Shown here: one piece after another, positions 1-5,863 of the stretch
Layout of the letters: the number at the start of each line of letters is the position of its first letter
Position numbering within the stretch: position 1 is the first letter of the stretch
Assembly (NCBI GenBank): GCA_029935255.1
Contig: JAOZKS010000062.1
Span: 1-10,685 of the forward strand
DNA from: Pontiella sp.
GTDB taxonomy: Bacteria > Verrucomicrobiota > Kiritimatiellia > Kiritimatiellales > Pontiellaceae
Reading direction: 5' to 3'
Length of the DNA stretch: 10,685 bases
Notes under the pieces: generated by a model
The model's input: the letters and a program-made list of their open reading frames with translations, nothing else
What the model was told of the DNA's origin: nothing
The model's database searches: none
Translations under genes and position numbers: made by a program

Positions 1-1
1 C

Positions 2-406
2 GTGGGAATCAAGTGGAACGATGCTTGGTTAAGCAACCAGGATCGGGGAGATGATATGGGCGGTTCTATTCCGGACGGGAATCTGGATCGTCACCATGGC
101 TATCTCTCCTACACAGGTTCCGGTGCATGGCTGACCAACCACCGATCCGGAAGCTATGAAGTGGAGCGCAACGGAAAAATAAAAGAAGCCGACTGGACCT
201 ATTTCATAAAAATCGTAACGCCTCCAAGCACAGCCATTAAAGTGGATGGAGTTTGGTATACCGAGGACGGCATTAAAATCGGGCCTGTAAGATATGGCAC
301 CTTTGCCGCCGTTCAAATCATCATTAACGATCCATTCGCTGCGGTGCATGGAAAGCAATACGGCAGCCCCGCTGGCCCAGGATTTGGAATGTACGGCCCC
401 GAATAG
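2..406 (+). CDS. Unrecognised protein, 3' part only
   Basis: The reading frame runs off the left edge of the window and ends at TAG 404-406. The GTG at position 2 is merely the first possible start in the visible part, so the true start is probably upstream. About 134 residues are seen, rich in Gly, Tyr, Trp and Asp (for example YTGSGAW and GVWYTEDG). I see no catalytic motif and no membrane segment. The composition resembles secreted or surface beta-rich proteins, but this is only an impression. The gene is convergent with the phosphatase gene, with five bases between the two stop codons, and I see no terminator hairpin there. I do not recognise the family. Confidence 0.6.
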   Translation: MGIKWNDAWLSNQDRGDDMGGSIPDGNLDRHHGYLSYTGSGAWLTNHRSGSYEVERNGKIKEADWTYFIKIVTPPSTAIKVDGVWYTEDGIKIGPVRYGTFAAVQIIINDPFAAVHGKQYGSPAGPGFGMYGPE

Positions 407-411
407 CGCTT

Positions 412-1311
412 TTAGTCGGCACCGGTCTCGTCGGTCAGTTTTTCGTGCAGAAGCATGATGTGCCGGGCGAGCTCGGGGTCGGTGGCGAAGAGGATTCCGC
501 AGTGGTTCATGAAGGTGGAGTCGGCGCGGTTTAAGTCGAGCGGGTTTCCATGCATGTCCGTGGCGACGGCTCCGATTTCGGTAAAGATGCAGGCCGTTGC
601 CGCATAGTCCCAGAAGCTGCCGCCCCCCTCCTGTGGCTTTGGAAATTTAAAGTAGCACGCCGGCGCATGTTCCAGCACCCAGCACGCATTCATCACCCCG
701 CCACCATGCGTGATGGTTTCGAGCGATTGCAAACCCATCTCGACCGCGATTTTTTCCAGTTCGGCAACGACCTGCGGATAGCGCGGTTCCTCCGTCACAC
801 TCCGGTCGATAATCAAATGTAGCCGGGATCGATGAGCCCGGTCCTGCTCAATGGCCCACGGATTGGAATTCCGAAAAGCACCTTGGCCTCTAACCGCGTG
901 GTAGAGCGTGTGCTCAACCGGATCGTACACCACCCCAATCTGCGGCACGCCCTCGCGGGAAATCAGCGCAATCGAAACCGCATAGCCCGGAACCCCTTCG
1001 ATGAAGGGCAGGGTTCCGTCGATCGGGTCGATGCACCAGAAATAATCCTTCTCCAGTCGGCCACCGTCGTCCGGGCTTTCTTCCGTGAGCAGCGCAAGGT
1101 CGAATTTGGACAAGGTGGGTTCGAGAACTTCGAGCACCATATCCTGACTCTGCTGATCCACCTCGGTGACCACCTGCGAAGCGAGGGAGTCGCCCCCTTC
1201 TTTTCGTTCGACGTTCAGCGGCCGCGTTTCCGAAATATGCTTCCCCGCTTTTTTTGCTGCGGCAATGGCCCATTCGGCGAGATGGATCAGGTCGTGATCG
1301 GTGAGGTTCAT
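412..1311 (-). CDS. Inositol monophosphatase family protein
   Basis: A 299-residue protein of the Mg-dependent IMPase/FBPase/CysQ superfamily. The metal-site motifs are present in the right order: T49/D52 in VVTEVD, E77-E78 in LLTEES, the signature DPIDGT at 95-100, and WDYAA at 234-238 whose Asp completes the site. The length is normal for the family, and no signal peptide is seen, so it should be cytosolic. Sequence alone does not separate inositol-1-phosphatase from 3'(2'),5'-bisphosphate nucleotidase or another sugar phosphatase. The start ATG (1311-1309) overlaps the TGA of the kinase gene by four bases (ATGA), and GGAG lies five bases before it, so translation is probably coupled to the kinase. 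It is the last gene of the five-gene overlapping chain. A kinase and a phosphatase made from one message hints at a small-molecule phosphorylation or salvage route, which is inference. Confidence 0.9.
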   Translation of the reverse strand: MNLTDHDLIHLAEWAIAAAKKAGKHISETRPLNVERKEGGDSLASQVVTEVDQQSQDMVLEVLEPTLSKFDLALLTEESPDDGGRLEKDYFWCIDPIDGTLPFIEGVPGYAVSIALISREGVPQIGVVYDPVEHTLYHAVRGQGAFRNSNPWAIEQDRAHRSRLHLIIDRSVTEEPRYPQVVAELEKIAVEMGLQSLETITHGGGVMNACWVLEHAPACYFKFPKPQEGGGSFWDYAATACIFTEIGAVATDMHGNPLDLNRADSTFMNHCGILFATDPELARHIMLLHEKLTDETGAD

Positions 1312-2273
1312 AAGGACTCCAAAACTTCATAAGCGAGGCGCTCGCTATAACGGTGGATTTTCCAGTGGCCGGGACTCCAGCCCTGCAGGAAGCGAAAAAA
1401 GTCGGTCCATGCCACGGGATAGAGCGCGCGCCAGTCGGCTTCCAAAGCGCGGAAATCTACATTCTTTCCGGCCTGTTCAAGTGCGGCCTTCAGGATTCTG
1501 AAATAGGTGTCGAGTAGTTCCGCCTCCCGTCGGTCGCACTCGTCTTCACAAAGACAACTGCTGATGAAGTAGGCCACATCCTTCATGCCGCACCCGCCTC
1601 CGACATATTGAAAGTCGACCGCCGCAACCGAGTTCGTGGAAAAACAAAAATTGGCCAGTTTCGCATCGCCATGCACCAGCGTTTGAAACGGACTCGCCTT
1701 CAGCTTCTTGTCGACGGCCGAGGCGGCCTTCTTGAGTTTTTGGTCCTTCAACTCAGCGAGTTCATCGGGGCGTGTTTCGAGATGCCAATAGGTTCCGGTT
1801 TCCCAAAGGCCGTTGGGGGCTTCCCCCATAAACGTGGCGTGGAAATGGGCGAGCCACGACAGGCAGGATTCAAGTTCATTTTCAGACACCGAGTTCCGCC
1901 GTCCGGCGTAGCCTGAAGCATCCAAATCTTCGAGCACCATGAAGACCTCGTCGCCATGGGTTTCAAGCGCAAGGCATTTCGGAACGCGGCAATGCGCAGC
2001 GCAGCGGGAAGCCCATTGATCATAGAATGCGGTTTCGACCTGATAGGATTTTACTTTGCGCTCGTGGGAAAGATTGGTGTTCCAGCCTCGGGGGTGATGG
2101 TCGTTGTCCGGCCAATGCACATGCTTCACGACCACGCTATCGAGATCCGAACCTTCCAGTCCGCAACGCACAATCCTGCCATAGCCGCTCCACAGGTTTT
2201 GAATCACCTCGGATTCAACGAGCGCTTCTGCACGGGTTGCCTTGAGCGTGATCGATCGAAAGTGTTCATTCAT
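1308..2273 (-). CDS. APH/EcKinase-like small-molecule phosphotransferase
   Basis: A 321-residue protein of the aminoglycoside phosphotransferase/choline kinase-like fold, closest in style to ecdysteroid-kinase-like and DUF1679 proteins. The catalytic loop is LVHGDAKLANF (H201, D203, N208). The metal-binding Asp follows in AAVDFQYVGG (D220), and a VLEDL hinge lies near 113-117. A candidate N-lobe Lys is in VVVKHV (about residue 50). The substrate is not predictable; small hydroxylated metabolites are typical. I chose ATG 2273 over an in-frame GTG at 2285 because the ATG gives a four-base ATGA overlap with the NUDIX stop. No strong ribosome site precedes it, so it probably depends on coupling. 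Its stop overlaps the phosphatase start in the same way. An antibiotic-resistance role is possible by fold but not indicated by context. Confidence 0.85.
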   Translation of the reverse strand: MNEHFRSITLKATRAEALVESEVIQNLWSGYGRIVRCGLEGSDLDSVVVKHVHWPDNDHHPRGWNTNLSHERKVKSYQVETAFYDQWASRCAAHCRVPKCLALETHGDEVFMVLEDLDASGYAGRRNSVSENELESCLSWLAHFHATFMGEAPNGLWETGTYWHLETRPDELAELKDQKLKKAASAVDKKLKASPFQTLVHGDAKLANFCFSTNSVAAVDFQYVGGGCGMKDVAYFISSCLCEDECDRREAELLDTYFRILKAALEQAGKNVDFRALEADWRALYPVAWTDFFRFLQGWSPGHWKIHRYSERLAYEVLESL

Positions 2274-2809
2274 TGCGCAAGCCACTTTCCCGCCATGCGG
2301 AGCATGGATTCTTCGGAAGTAAACTGATCAAGCTGGTCGATTTCCACCCAGGCGAGATCGTGGGATTCGCCGCTCACAATATAGTCGTCGGATCCAACGG
2401 CGCGGACGGCGAAGCGGATATCATGGTGGTGGTGCGCGGGGGTGGATTTATGTTCCGGAATCCGATGGATATCGAGGTCGAAGATCTGGTCGGAAACCGG
2501 CTCAAAAGCCTTCAGCCCGGATTCTTCCCGCACCTCGCGCAGGGCGGCTTCGAGAATGTCGGCATGCCCGTCGGCATGCCCGCCGAGCTGCAACCATTTA
2601 TCGAGCTTTTTGTGGTGGGTCAATAAAACGTGCGAACCCGCGCGGTTGACAACCCATGCCGACCCGGTCACATGCCCGATCTGTAGATGGCGTTCAAAGC
2701 AGTCCGCATTGGCCTCGACAAAATCGATCAGGCGCTGGGTGGCTTCAGCTTCCTCCGGCCAGGCGGTTGCATACTCCGCCAGTTTCAGCAGCAGGTCGTT
2801 CCGATGCAT
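2270..2809 (-). CDS. NUDIX hydrolase
   Basis: A 179-residue NUDIX hydrolase, expected to cleave a nucleoside diphosphate linked to another moiety. The Nudix helix runs from G77 to L99, with GGHADG at 76-81 and REVREESGL at 91-99. The first Glu of the classical box is replaced by Ala83, while the metal-binding REVxEE core is intact. The GGHADG form is familiar from one bacterial NUDIX subgroup, so this is probably not a defect. A PAHHHHDIRF patch lies at 125-134. I chose ATG 2809, which makes a one-base TGATG overlap with the TOPRIM gene, rather than the in-frame TTG at 2818. AGGA lies nine bases upstream, inside the 3' end of the TOPRIM gene. The gene is GC-rich, unlike the two AT-rich genes before it. 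Its first six codons have a near-copy just after djlA (4789-4804), suggesting it once followed djlA directly. Substrate unknown. Confidence 0.9.
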   Translation of the reverse strand: MHRNDLLLKLAEYATAWPEEAEATQRLIDFVEANADCFERHLQIGHVTGSAWVVNRAGSHVLLTHHKKLDKWLQLGGHADGHADILEAALREVREESGLKAFEPVSDQIFDLDIHRIPEHKSTPAHHHHDIRFAVRAVGSDDYIVSGESHDLAWVEIDQLDQFTSEESMLRMAGKWLAQ

Positions 2810-2811
2810 CA
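2799..2811. repeat. Direct repeat, left copy, at defence-pair/NUDIX junction
   Basis: TTCCGATGCATCA is identical, in the same orientation, to 4794-4806. Extending to 2796-2816 against 4791-4811 gives 18 of 21 matching bases. On the minus strand this copy holds the TGA of the TOPRIM gene and the ATG of the NUDIX gene (TGATG). With its partner it brackets the AT-rich ATPase/TOPRIM pair. It could be a recombination or insertion footprint. Confidence 0.8.
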
Positions 2812-3534
2812 GCTGCAATCCTGTTTTAAAACGGGAGGTAAGCCTCCAAAGTATTCGATAATGAAAAAGGGAATAGCGCTGAGAACAGCAACTTGATCAA
2901 GAGGCTTAATATAGTGGATTAATTGTCCATCGAAAATAAGGCTCTGATTTGGTGGAGAATCTGGAGGTTCATATTGTCTGTTTACAATGAAGTTCCCCTT
3001 TTTTAAGTTTTCGGAAATGATGTGTCGCCAATTTCCCGGCGTAATTTTACGAGGGTCCTGATAGAGGGTGAATGCGGCAACCTGTCGCTTGTAGTTGATG
3101 TTCTGTTTTGCAGAAACAGTATGGTTCTGAAAATCTCGGTTTGTATCTTTGAACGCCTCAACCATCGGATAGCTGATATAGAGCTTCCCGTTTTCGGTTT
3201 CCTCATCAAAGTGGGTCAACATCCGACCGATCTTTTCATCCGTCGCTCCGGTCGCATGACCTTCATAATCGAAAAAAAGAAAAATCCGTGAAACATGATC
3301 TCGTTCAATACCTTCAAGAATTTCTTGGTTACGCGCATTGCGCTCGCGAAGAATCTCTATCAAATCGAGGAAGGGATCATCCTTTACCTTTTTCCATAGT
3401 TGATAGATTTCTGCATTATACGTTGCGTGAATAATGGATGTTGAACCAGAATCAAAAATGGTCTGGTTAAGGTTGTCGAAGATCCGAGGCTCCGTTCTTT
3501 CGCCTTCAAAAACAAGCAGTACGATATCAGCCAT
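2809..3534 (-). CDS. TOPRIM/RloB-like putative nuclease subunit of a defence pair
   Basis: A 241-residue protein encoded directly after an AAA ATPase. Acidic motifs resemble the TOPRIM-like partners of OLD/AbiL/PARIS-type ATPases: LLVFEGERTEP at 6-16 (E10, E12, E15), FLFFDYEGH at 85-93 (D89, E91) and SYPMVEAFKD at 121-130 (E126), which recalls the RloB 'PxFE' motif. These suggest a metal-dependent nuclease held or triggered by the ATPase, but the family assignment is from motif pattern only. No signal peptide or membrane segment is seen. The start overlaps the ATPase stop by eight bases (ATGGCTGA), with GGGAG six bases before the ATG. Its TGA overlaps the NUDIX ATG by one base. Codons are AT-rich: I count 21 G+C in bases 2881-2940 against 40 in 2521-2580 of the NUDIX gene, which points to separate ancestry. 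Other TOPRIM or DUF4435-type assignments remain possible. Confidence 0.65.
   Translation of the reverse strand: MADIVLLVFEGERTEPRIFDNLNQTIFDSGSTSIIHATYNAEIYQLWKKVKDDPFLDLIEILRERNARNQEILEGIERDHVSRIFLFFDYEGHATGATDEKIGRMLTHFDEETENGKLYISYPMVEAFKDTNRDFQNHTVSAKQNINYKRQVAAFTLYQDPRKITPGNWRHIISENLKKGNFIVNRQYEPPDSPPNQSLIFDGQLIHYIKPLDQVAVLSAIPFFIIEYFGGLPPVLKQDCS
2823..2847 (-). terminator. Terminator-like hairpin inside the end of the TOPRIM gene
   Basis: On the minus strand GGAGG-CTTA-CCTCC (2847-2834) is followed by CGTTTTAAAAC. It is a short GC stem with a four-base loop and four T's, lying in the last codons of the TOPRIM gene just before the NUDIX start. It could act as a weak terminator or attenuator lowering expression of the downstream genes, or be coincidental coding sequence. 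Confidence 0.25.
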
Positions 3535-4681
3535 CGAAGGCTCCCGCCTTGTACATTTTTTCGATATTATGGGCTTTTCGCAGTTCCGTATCGGTTAGGC
3601 GATGCATCGGCTTGATATTCGTCTCAGTCATGAAGAAATAGCAATCGGGCCTCAAGAGGTCGTTGGACATAATACTCGGGTTGTGGGTCGTTAAAACGGC
3701 TTGGCACTTGGCATCTCTTAGCTGTTTGACGATTAGCTTAGATACAGCTTGGTGATAGAACGCATCAAACTCATCAACAAGGATAAAGGGAGTGGTCTGC
3801 TCTTCCTGTTCAGCAATAAGTTCAATATTCATTCGTAGTCTCACTAATTGAAAATATAACTCTGTGAGGCTAAGAGTTCCCGTTGATGCGATAGAACAAA
3901 AATCGATTTTTTTAATTCCAAAATCAAAAGCAATCCTTTGGGTTCCATCTATTTCTACAGTGGTTAGCTTGCACTTCACTCCGGCCTCATTAAGGAACTT
4001 TTCGAATGGGAATAACCCCGAAAAATCTTTTAGTACGGGATTAGGGTTTAGGATGAGATTTGAAACATTCAATGAGTTCACGCTAATTGTATTGTGCGAA
4101 TTAATCGTGCGCTCGAAGATCATAAACTCAATAAACTGAGTAAATAACTGAAATATTTTTGAGGAGGAGTTGCCTCCAAGCAGAGTATTGTTTTTAACAT
4201 ATTTAACGACTGATAATTTTGAATCGCCCAAGTCGGTGTTCAGCGTTTCCGCCCCTTCCAAATTAACCGTTGCAATCGAACTCTCTCTTCGATCTAAAGA
4301 GAGAACCTCTTTCCCGTTAATCGTAACCGTTTCATAGACCAGTTTGTCTACCGATTTCTTGCCGTAGGTATATTCAAGCGTGTCTTCTCCAAACTGAAAT
4401 ATGTATTTGAATTCAGCTATGTCAGAACTAGATTCCGCATTCAAATAGCTGCTGGAATAAGATTCATCGGTTTTTTCATCCGTGAGGTGCGTTCGGATAT
4501 CGAAGATGGCGCGACCAAGATTGGTCTTCCCGCATCCGTTCGAACCATAAACTATGGCTTTAGTGGCAATGCCATTTTCGATGCATTTGGGATTGAACTC
4601 ATAGCTCTTGGTATCCGACAGATCGAAAATAAACCAATCGTTAAAATTTTTAAAATTTTTGACTTCAAATCTACGTAGCAT
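3527..4681 (-). CDS. AAA (ABC/SMC-like) ATPase, AbiLi/RloA-style, of a putative defence pair
   Basis: A 384-residue ATPase of the overcoming-lysogenization-defect/AAA_15-AAA_21 type. The N-terminus MLRRFEVKNFKNF is the typical first strand. Walker A is GSNGCGKT (46-53). A degenerate signature ASTGTLSLTEL spans about 266-274. Walker B is FILVDEFD (299-306, D303/E304), and the switch His is in TTHNP (331-335). The tail LRKAHNIEKMYKAGAF (368-382) is characteristic of AbiLi/RloA-like ATPases as I know them. Such proteins work with a TOPRIM or RloB partner in abortive infection, and the next gene fits that role. The start ATG has GGGAGG five bases upstream. It is the first gene of the overlapping chain. 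The gene is AT-rich: I count 23 G+C in bases 4081-4140 against 43 in 5041-5100 of djlA, consistent with horizontal acquisition. A non-defence role cannot be excluded. Confidence 0.8.
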   Translation of the reverse strand: MLRRFEVKNFKNFNDWFIFDLSDTKSYEFNPKCIENGIATKAIVYGSNGCGKTNLGRAIFDIRTHLTDEKTDESYSSSYLNAESSSDIAEFKYIFQFGEDTLEYTYGKKSVDKLVYETVTINGKEVLSLDRRESSIATVNLEGAETLNTDLGDSKLSVVKYVKNNTLLGGNSSSKIFQLFTQFIEFMIFERTINSHNTISVNSLNVSNLILNPNPVLKDFSGLFPFEKFLNEAGVKCKLTTVEIDGTQRIAFDFGIKKIDFCSIASTGTLSLTELYFQLVRLRMNIELIAEQEEQTTPFILVDEFDAFYHQAVSKLIVKQLRDAKCQAVLTTHNPSIMSNDLLRPDCYFFMTETNIKPMHRLTDTELRKAHNIEKMYKAGAFDG

Positions 4682-4686
4682 CTTTT

Positions 4687-4692
4687 CCTCCC
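4687..4692 (-). promoter_or_regulatory. Strong ribosome binding site of the ATPase gene
   Basis: The minus-strand sequence GGGAGG sits five bases (AAAAG) before the ATG at 4681. It fixes the start and is the best Shine-Dalgarno match in the five-gene chain, as expected for the lead gene. I found no convincing -35/-10 pair in the 120 bases upstream. A TTGACT at 4748-4753 lacks a partner -10 box at proper spacing. Confidence 0.7.
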
Positions 4693-4758
4693 TCTCCTAG
4701 GTGGAGAGTTTCATATACGTGGGGAAACTGTCGCCGATGTTGCGGAAAGTCAAGGTAT

Positions 4759-4775
4759 CCGTAAAAAAATTACGG
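4759..4775. other. Palindrome between djlA and the ATPase gene
   Basis: CCGTAA-AAAAA-TTACGG is a perfect six-base inverted repeat with a five-base A/T loop, 29 bases past the djlA stop. It could be a weak terminator stem for djlA or a binding site for a regulator of the ATPase operon. There is no T run after the stem, so an intrinsic terminator is not clearly supported. Confidence 0.4.
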
Positions 4776-4793
4776 CAGATTTATTTAAGATCA

Positions 4794-4806
4794 TTCCGAT
4801 GCATCA
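4794..4806. repeat. Direct repeat, right copy, at the djlA stop
   Basis: The identical partner of 2799-2811 (TTCCGATGCATCA). On the minus strand it begins with the TGA of djlA and reads TGATG, then continues as codons for M-H-R-N-D-L-K followed by TAA (4781-4783). The first six residues equal the NUDIX N-terminus, with AAT/AAC, GAT/GAC and CTT/CTG synonymous differences. It looks like a decayed or duplicated NUDIX start left behind after insertion of the ATPase/TOPRIM pair. Confidence 0.75.
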
Positions 4807-5517
4807 ACCGCGCGCCTTTTTGATGGTGTCGTAGGCTTCGTTGATTTTGGAGAGCTGTTCGTTGGCGTATTCCATGAATTCCTTGGGCAGGCCTTTGGAG
4901 GCGAGCTTGTCGGGATGGAATTCAATGCACTTTTGACGGTAGACCTTTTTGATTTCGTTGTCGGACATCTCCGGCGCAACCTCAAGCACCTTGTAGGCAT
5001 CGTCGAGATTGTTGGCCCGCCCGCCGCCGAGCAGGGCATCGACGGTGCCGGGGCGCAGGCGGAAGGCGCGTTCGGCTTGCTGGAGGATTTCGCGTTCGCC
5101 GGGATGGATCAATCCGTCGGCCTGCGCCACGGCATGCAGCGCGGCGAGGAAGGTCATGGCGATTTGTGGATTAAATTGGATCACGGAGGCGAGCTGATTT
5201 AGATAGTCGGCGGCCGTATGTGGATCGTCCTTGGCCTTGCGGAAAATTTCGATGGCAGCCTCGCGCATCCGGGGGGTGTAGCCGAGCCGCGCAATGATCT
5301 GTTCGACGGCCTGAATCTCTTCCTTGGAAACCTTTCCGTCGGCCTGCGCCATTTTGGCGAGGCAGCCGAAGAAGGCCACCTGCATCACCATGCCCGCCTG
5401 CTGTACGCGCGATGCCCCCTTGTCGAACTGATGCCCGATCCCGATTCCGATCGCCGTGCCCCACGGGCCGATGAAAGAGCCGAGCACCCCGCCAATAATT
5501 TTACCTGTCCATGCCAT
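4804..5517 (-). CDS. TerB-DnaJ domain protein (DjlA-like co-chaperone)
   Basis: A 237-residue protein with DjlA-type architecture. An N-terminal Gly-rich hydrophobic stretch (residues 5-28, GKIIGGVLGSFIGPWG then AIGIGIG) may associate with the membrane. A TerB-like helical domain spans about 40-160, with the repeated acidic motifs AQADGKVSKEE (57-67) and AQADGLIHPGE (131-141). A C-terminal J domain spans about 172-237 with the HPD motif at 201-203. The J domain should stimulate the ATPase of a DnaK-type Hsp70. The start ATG 5517 has AGG about nine bases upstream. The gene is GC-rich and ends in a TGATG that matches the NUDIX start, so it probably once formed an operon with the NUDIX-kinase-phosphatase genes. 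It is not the full DnaJ: the Gly/Phe and zinc domains are absent. Confidence 0.88.
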   Translation of the reverse strand: MAWTGKIIGGVLGSFIGPWGTAIGIGIGHQFDKGASRVQQAGMVMQVAFFGCLAKMAQADGKVSKEEIQAVEQIIARLGYTPRMREAAIEIFRKAKDDPHTAADYLNQLASVIQFNPQIAMTFLAALHAVAQADGLIHPGEREILQQAERAFRLRPGTVDALLGGGRANNLDDAYKVLEVAPEMSDNEIKKVYRQKCIEFHPDKLASKGLPKEFMEYANEQLSKINEAYDTIKKARG

Positions 5518-5529
5518 AATAAAACCTGT

Positions 5530-5550
5530 TTCGTATTTCGTACTGCGTAT
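5530..5550. repeat. Three tandem heptamers upstream of djlA
   Basis: TTCGTAT, TTCGTAC and TGCGTAT follow each other without gaps in the divergent region between djlA and the VF530 gene, 13 bases before the djlA start. This may be a small degenerate repeat or part of the djlA leader. No function can be assigned. Confidence 0.4.
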
Positions 5551-5617
5551 TGAAAATGAACGCGCATCCTAGCGGTTTGGCTGGCGGTTTCAACGGCAAT
5601 CCGGCACGGTACGTTCC

Positions 5618-5845
5618 ATGAATGAACAACCCAACAACCCCCTTCACGGAATCACATTGGAAAAACTGCTGATTAAACTGGTCGCTCACTATGGGTGGGA
5701 TGAGCTGGGCCGGGAGATCGATATCCGTTGCTTCAACTGGGAGCCGAGTATTAAATCGAGTTTGAAATTTCTGCGCAAAACTCCGTGGGCGCGCACGAAG
5801 GTGGAAGAGTTGTATTTGGCTACGGATTTTGATGCACCGGGATAA
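5618..5845 (+). CDS. VF530 family protein (DUF2132)
   Basis: A 75-residue protein matching the whole length of the small VF530/DUF2132 family. The hallmark stretches are NPLHGITLEKLL (7-18), HYGWDEL (24-30) and the highly conserved PSIKSSLKFLRKTPWAR (43-59). The family has been linked to DNA binding by structure, but its cellular role is not established. The chosen ATG gives the usual short N-terminus before NPLHG. The gene stands alone on the plus strand, divergent from djlA (100 bases) and convergent with the secreted coiled-coil gene (18 bases between stops). No terminator hairpin is visible in that short gap. Confidence 0.92.
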   Translation: MNEQPNNPLHGITLEKLLIKLVAHYGWDELGREIDIRCFNWEPSIKSSLKFLRKTPWARTKVEELYLATDFDAPG

Positions 5846-5863
5846 CGGGCTGGAAGTTCCGTT

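Noticed and set aside
832..1332. 166-codon plus-strand open frame
   Set aside because: Antisense shadow of the IMPase-family gene, whose metal-site motifs are complete.
2810..2818. TTG start giving the NUDIX protein three extra residues
   Set aside because: ATG 2809 fits the TGATG overlap, a proper AGGA spacing and the M-H-R-N-D relic after djlA.
4748..4753. TTGACT as a -35 box for the ATPase operon
   Set aside because: No -10-like hexamer lies 16-19 bases downstream. The nearest TATATG is 30 bases away.
5518..5617. Divergent promoters for djlA and the VF530 gene
   Set aside because: The region must drive at least one gene, but I could not find a -35/-10 pair good enough to report.
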